A stretch of 16,620 nucleotides of DNA from DASWIG01 sp036397835. GTDB lineage: Bacteria > Acidobacteriota > Thermoanaerobaculia > Multivoradales > J023. Below the pieces are notes generated by a model. The model was not told where the DNA came from. It did not search any database and saw only the letters and a program-made list of their open reading frames with translations. Positions 12,960-16,620 of this stretch are shown piece after piece. Both the position numbers and the translations under genes were made by a program. The stretch covers positions 1-16,620 of the forward strand of contig DASWIG010000507.1 of the NCBI GenBank assembly GCA_036397835.1, written 5' to 3'. Position 1 is the first letter of the stretch. The number at the start of each line of letters is the position of its first letter.

Positions 12960-14499
12960 GCGGATCGCCGCCGTGGTGCGTCCGCGGCGGCCGTGGGAGG
13001 CGGTGGACCTGGGGTTCATGATGGCCCGGGCCTGGTGGCCCCAGGTGGCCCGCGCCTGGCTGGCGATCGTGGCGCCGTTCGCGGTGGTCGCGGCGGTGGC
13101 GATCGCGGTCTCGTCGCTCTCCGCCGCGCCGTTGTGGGCGCTCGTCGTCGTGTGGTGGGCCAAGCCGCTCTACGACCGGGTGCCGCTCTACGTGCTGAGC
13201 CGGGCGCTCTTCGGCGCCGTGCCGGGCGTGCGCGAGGTGGTGGGCACGATGCCGCGGCTGTGGCTCTCCCAGGGCTTCCGGGCGCTCACTCTCCGGCGCT
13301 TCGATCCCATGCGCTCGTTCCTGCTGCCGGTGGGGCAGCTCGAGGGCCTGCAGGGGGCCGACCACGGGCGTCGCACCGCGGTGCTCAAAGCCGGCGCCGG
13401 CGAGACGGCCTCGTGGCTCACGGTGGCCTGCCTGGTCTTCGAGCTCGCCACCTTCACGGCGCTCGTGGGCCTGCTCGACATGCTGCGGCCGGAGCACGTG
13501 GAACCGTCGTTCTGGCAGATCTTCGCCTTCCTCGGCGGCGGCGACGCGCCGGCCTGGTACGCCTGGCTGGGCCTCGGCCTCTACGTGCTGGCGGTAAGCC
13601 TGATCGAGCCCTTCTACGTGGCCGGCGGCTTCGCGCTCTACCTCAACCGCCGCACCCAGCTCGAGGGCTGGGACGTGGAGCTCGCCTTCCGGCGCCTGGC
13701 CAGGCGTCTGCAGGTCTCCCCCTTCGCGCGCGCCGCGGCGGTGCTGCTGGCCGTCTCCCTGGCGACAGCCGGGGCAGTCGAGGCCCAGCCGGGAGAGGCC
13801 CAGGCGGAGGGAACGCCGCGCGATCCGCAGGAAGCGGTCGCGGAGGTCCTCGCCGATCCGGAGTTCGGAAGCCGCCTGACGGAGCCCCGGTGGCGCCTGC
13901 GCTTCGAGCCGGAGGCGACGTCCGCCAAGGCCGACGTCTCCCTCGGTTTCTTCGCCGGCCTCGTGACGCTGCTGGGCCAGTTCTTCGAGGTCGTCATGTG
14001 GGCGCTGGCCGCGGCCGTCGTCGCCGCCCTCGTGGTGGCCGCGGTGCGCCGCCTGGCGCTGCCGCGGCGGCTCGAGAGGCCAGAGGACGAGCGGGGACCG
14101 ACCGTGATCGCCGGCCTCGACGTCTCCGCCGAGTCCCTGCCCGACGACGTGCCGGCGGCCGCGCTCGCGGCCTGGCGCGCGGGACGGCCGGAGGAGGCCC
14201 TGAGCCTGCTCTACCGCGGCGCCCTGGCCTGGCTCGTGGAGCGCCGCCGGCTCCCCGCCCAGGAGAGCTGGACGGAGGACGACTGCCTGCGCCACCTGAG
14301 CGGCGCGCACGAGGTGCCGCTGGTGACGGCCGTGGCCGCGTCGCCGCGGGAGACGCCCCTGGTGGACTACTTCGCGCGTCTGACGCGGACCTGGCAGCGG
14401 ACGGCCTACGCCCACCGGCCGCCGTCCGACGACGAGGTGCAGGAGCTGGCGAGCGGGTGGCCCGTCCACTTCCGGGCGGCAGCGGGAGCGCGGCCGTGA
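12949..14499 (+). CDS. DUF4129-domain multi-pass membrane protein
   Basis: 516 aa. GTG 12949 overlaps the end of the SpoIIM-like gene by 11 bases. Hydrophobic segments are visible at about 35-70 (two closely spaced), 155-177, 198-225, 260-280 and 330-362. A soluble loop follows the fourth helix region (GEAQAEGTPRDPQEAV...), and the C-terminal cytoplasmic region from about 395 contains the DUF4129 signature: AAWRAGRPEEALSLLYRGAL, LVERRRLPAQESWTEDDCLRHL, and a YFARLTRTWQRTAY segment. DUF4129 proteins are a regular part of MoxR/DUF58 clusters, and some relatives carry transglutaminase-like domains; none is seen here. It is probably a membrane partner acted on by the MoxR ATPase (inference). Its stop overlaps the next GTG by four bases. 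Confidence 0.85.
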   Translation: MQLERIAAVVRPRRPWEAVDLGFMMARAWWPQVARAWLAIVAPFAVVAAVAIAVSSLSAAPLWALVVVWWAKPLYDRVPLYVLSRALFGAVPGVREVVGTMPRLWLSQGFRALTLRRFDPMRSFLLPVGQLEGLQGADHGRRTAVLKAGAGETASWLTVACLVFELATFTALVGLLDMLRPEHVEPSFWQIFAFLGGGDAPAWYAWLGLGLYVLAVSLIEPFYVAGGFALYLNRRTQLEGWDVELAFRRLARRLQVSPFARAAAVLLAVSLATAGAVEAQPGEAQAEGTPRDPQEAVAEVLADPEFGSRLTEPRWRLRFEPEATSAKADVSLGFFAGLVTLLGQFFEVVMWALAAAVVAALVVAAVRRLALPRRLERPEDERGPTVIAGLDVSAESLPDDVPAAALAAWRAGRPEEALSLLYRGALAWLVERRRLPAQESWTEDDCLRHLSGAHEVPLVTAVAASPRETPLVDYFARLTRTWQRTAYAHRPPSDDEVQELASGWPVHFRAAAGARP

Positions 14500-15658
14500 A
14501 GCGGGCGGCGTGCCGGTCCTGGGCACTGCTGTCCTGGGCGCTCGGCGGCGTGCTCGTCGTCGCCGCCGGCATCGGGCTCTTCCTGCTGCTCTTCCAACGC
14601 GTCGAGGAAGAAGTCGAGCTCGGCCCCGGGCCGGCGGCGCGGGTCAACCCGTACCTCGCCGCCGAGCGCCTGCTCACCGCCCTGGGCGTCGAGACGAAGA
14701 GCGTGCGCGGACCCGTGCGTCTGCCGCCCGCGGACCACGCGCTGGTGCTGGTGACGCCGCGGCAGGTCTTCGGCGCCGCCCGCGTCGAGCAGCTGCTGGC
14801 GTGGGTGGGCCGCGGCGGCCACCTGATCACCGCGCCGCGCGCTCCCGGCGCCGAGGGCGAGGACCTGCTGCTGTCGCGTCTGGCGTTGGCGCTGGCCCTT
14901 CCGGCGGCGGGCGCGGAGGACGAGGAGGCCGAGGACGCCGAGGACGAGGACGCCGAGGACGAGGACCTCGAGGTCGTGAGCGTGGCTCCCGCCGCGGGCG
15001 CGTCGCCGCTGGGCGTCGAGGTCGGCGCGCCGCGCTTCGCGGCGGCCTCCGAGGACGCCGACTTCGCCGCCGGAGACGTGCTGGTGCGCTACCGCTGGGA
15101 GCAGGGCTGGATCACCGTGCTCGCCGACGCCGCCTTCCTGGAGAACGGCCGCATCGGCCGTCACGACCACGCGCGCTTCTTGTGGTCGCTGGTGACCACG
15201 CCGCAAAGGCCGGCGGGCGTCTGGCTGGTGTACCGCGACTATCTGCCGGGGCTGCGGCGACTGCTGGTCGCTCGGGCGTGGATGGCGCTGGCGAGCGCGG
15301 CGCTACTGCTGGCGGCCTGGCTGTGGGCGCGGGGAGCGCGGTTCGGTCCGCCGCTGCCGCCGCCGGCGGCCGAGCGCCGCAGCCTGCGCGAGCACCTCGA
15401 GGCCACGGCGGAGTTCCTGTGGCGCCAGGGGCACGGGGGGGCCCTGGCGGCCGGCGAGCGCCAGGCGGTGCTGCACGCGGCGGCGCGCCAGCACCCGGCC
15501 TGGGTGGAGCTGCCCGAGCGTGAGAAGATCCGTTACCTCGCGGAGCTCGCGGGGGTGCCCGGCGGCGTGGTCGCCGAGGCGCTGCACGGCGAGGTGAGCG
15601 AGGAGCCCGCCGCGTGGACCCGCGTGATCGCGACGCTCGAGAAGGTGAGGAGGTCGTT

Positions 15659-15662
<4 letters not shown>
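14496..15662 (+). CDS. DUF4350-domain membrane protein with acidic repeat insertion
   Basis: 388 aa from GTG 14496, which overlaps the previous stop codon (GTGA). The frame is open far upstream, but that part is antisense-free shadow of the DUF4129 gene. An N-terminal membrane helix (about 9-32) is followed by an extracytoplasmic domain starting NPYLAAERLLTALGVET, a typical DUF4350 beginning, with VLVTPRQVF and LLAWVGRGGHLITAPRA resembling the GATase-like fold of the family. Residues about 141-160 are an almost pure Glu/Asp/Ala run. A second membrane helix (about 258-280) leads to a C-terminal cytoplasmic domain rich in charged helices (REHLEATAEFLWRQG). Substrate is unknown; it travels with MoxR and DUF4129 in many bacteria. 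It ends in an overlap with the MoxR GTG. Confidence 0.85.
14937..14966 (+). repeat. Two tandem 15-base units encoding acidic residues
   Basis: GCCGAGGACGAGGAC occurs perfectly at 14937-14951 and 14952-14966, flanked by similar partial copies on both sides. It encodes AEDED twice in the DUF4350 extracytoplasmic domain. Slippage or unequal crossing-over would explain it. Confidence 0.85.
15647..15653 (+). promoter_or_regulatory. Strong Shine-Dalgarno for the MoxR gene
   Basis: GAGGAGG lies inside the last codons of the DUF4350 gene, 5 bases before GTG 15659. It decides the MoxR start, because the only nearby alternative is an ATG about 27 codons later with no such motif. Confidence 0.75.

Positions 15663-16620
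<958 letters not shown>

Overview
This is a 16.6-kb stretch of very GC-rich, gene-dense bacterial chromosome. There are eleven confidently supported protein genes plus one uncertain small membrane protein. I see no tRNA, rRNA, CRISPR array, transposase or phage gene. Several traits point to a soil- or sediment-type Gram-negative lineage: large serine/threonine kinases of the PASTA-less kinase-TM-TPR type, an N-terminal MJ0042-like zinc finger, an exported DPP-IV-type peptidase, and a MoxR/DUF4129/DUF4350/SpoIIM/RDD cluster. Acidobacteriota (Thermoanaerobaculia-like) is my best guess and Myxococcota-like the alternative. This is inference from gene content only, because no phylogenetic marker RNA lies in the window.

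Left part (1-818): a segment of visibly lower GC with one candidate 147-aa protein carrying two C-terminal membrane segments, followed by about 270 bases with no convincing gene. Signalling block (819-8297, all +): a 1235-aa kinase (zinc finger, kinase, one TM, TolB/FlgO-like domain, long TPR array); a 488-aa soluble kinase with a C-terminal cyclic-nucleotide-binding domain; and, 17 bases further on, an exported S9 dipeptidyl-peptidase-IV-like enzyme. The second kinase and the peptidase are probably cotranscribed.

Metabolic/RNA block (8394-10883, +): a 359-aa protein related to archaeal-type (type II) glyceraldehyde-3-phosphate dehydrogenase with a variant active-site motif, then an RlmD/TrmA-type Fe-S RNA uracil-5-methyltransferase. 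The methyltransferase reading frame runs through a C/G-run palindromic repeat and overlaps the 3' end of the convergent Fur-family regulator gene (10847-11254, -).

Right part (11323-16620, +): a tightly overlapping operon that starts divergently from the Fur gene: RDD membrane protein, SpoIIM-like membrane protein, DUF4129 membrane protein, DUF4350 protein and a MoxR AAA+ ATPase cut by the window edge. Every junction overlaps by 4-11 bases, so these genes are very likely translated together as a membrane-associated MoxR chaperone system; a DUF58 gene would be expected just outside. The Fur/RDD intergenic region carries a Fur-box-like sequence that could couple the regulator to this operon.

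I did not find a system that I can call wholly undescribed. The best candidates for follow-up are the GAPDH-like protein, the kinase-cNMP fusion next to an exported peptidase, the repeat-extended methyltransferase end, and the Fur/MoxR-operon regulatory region.
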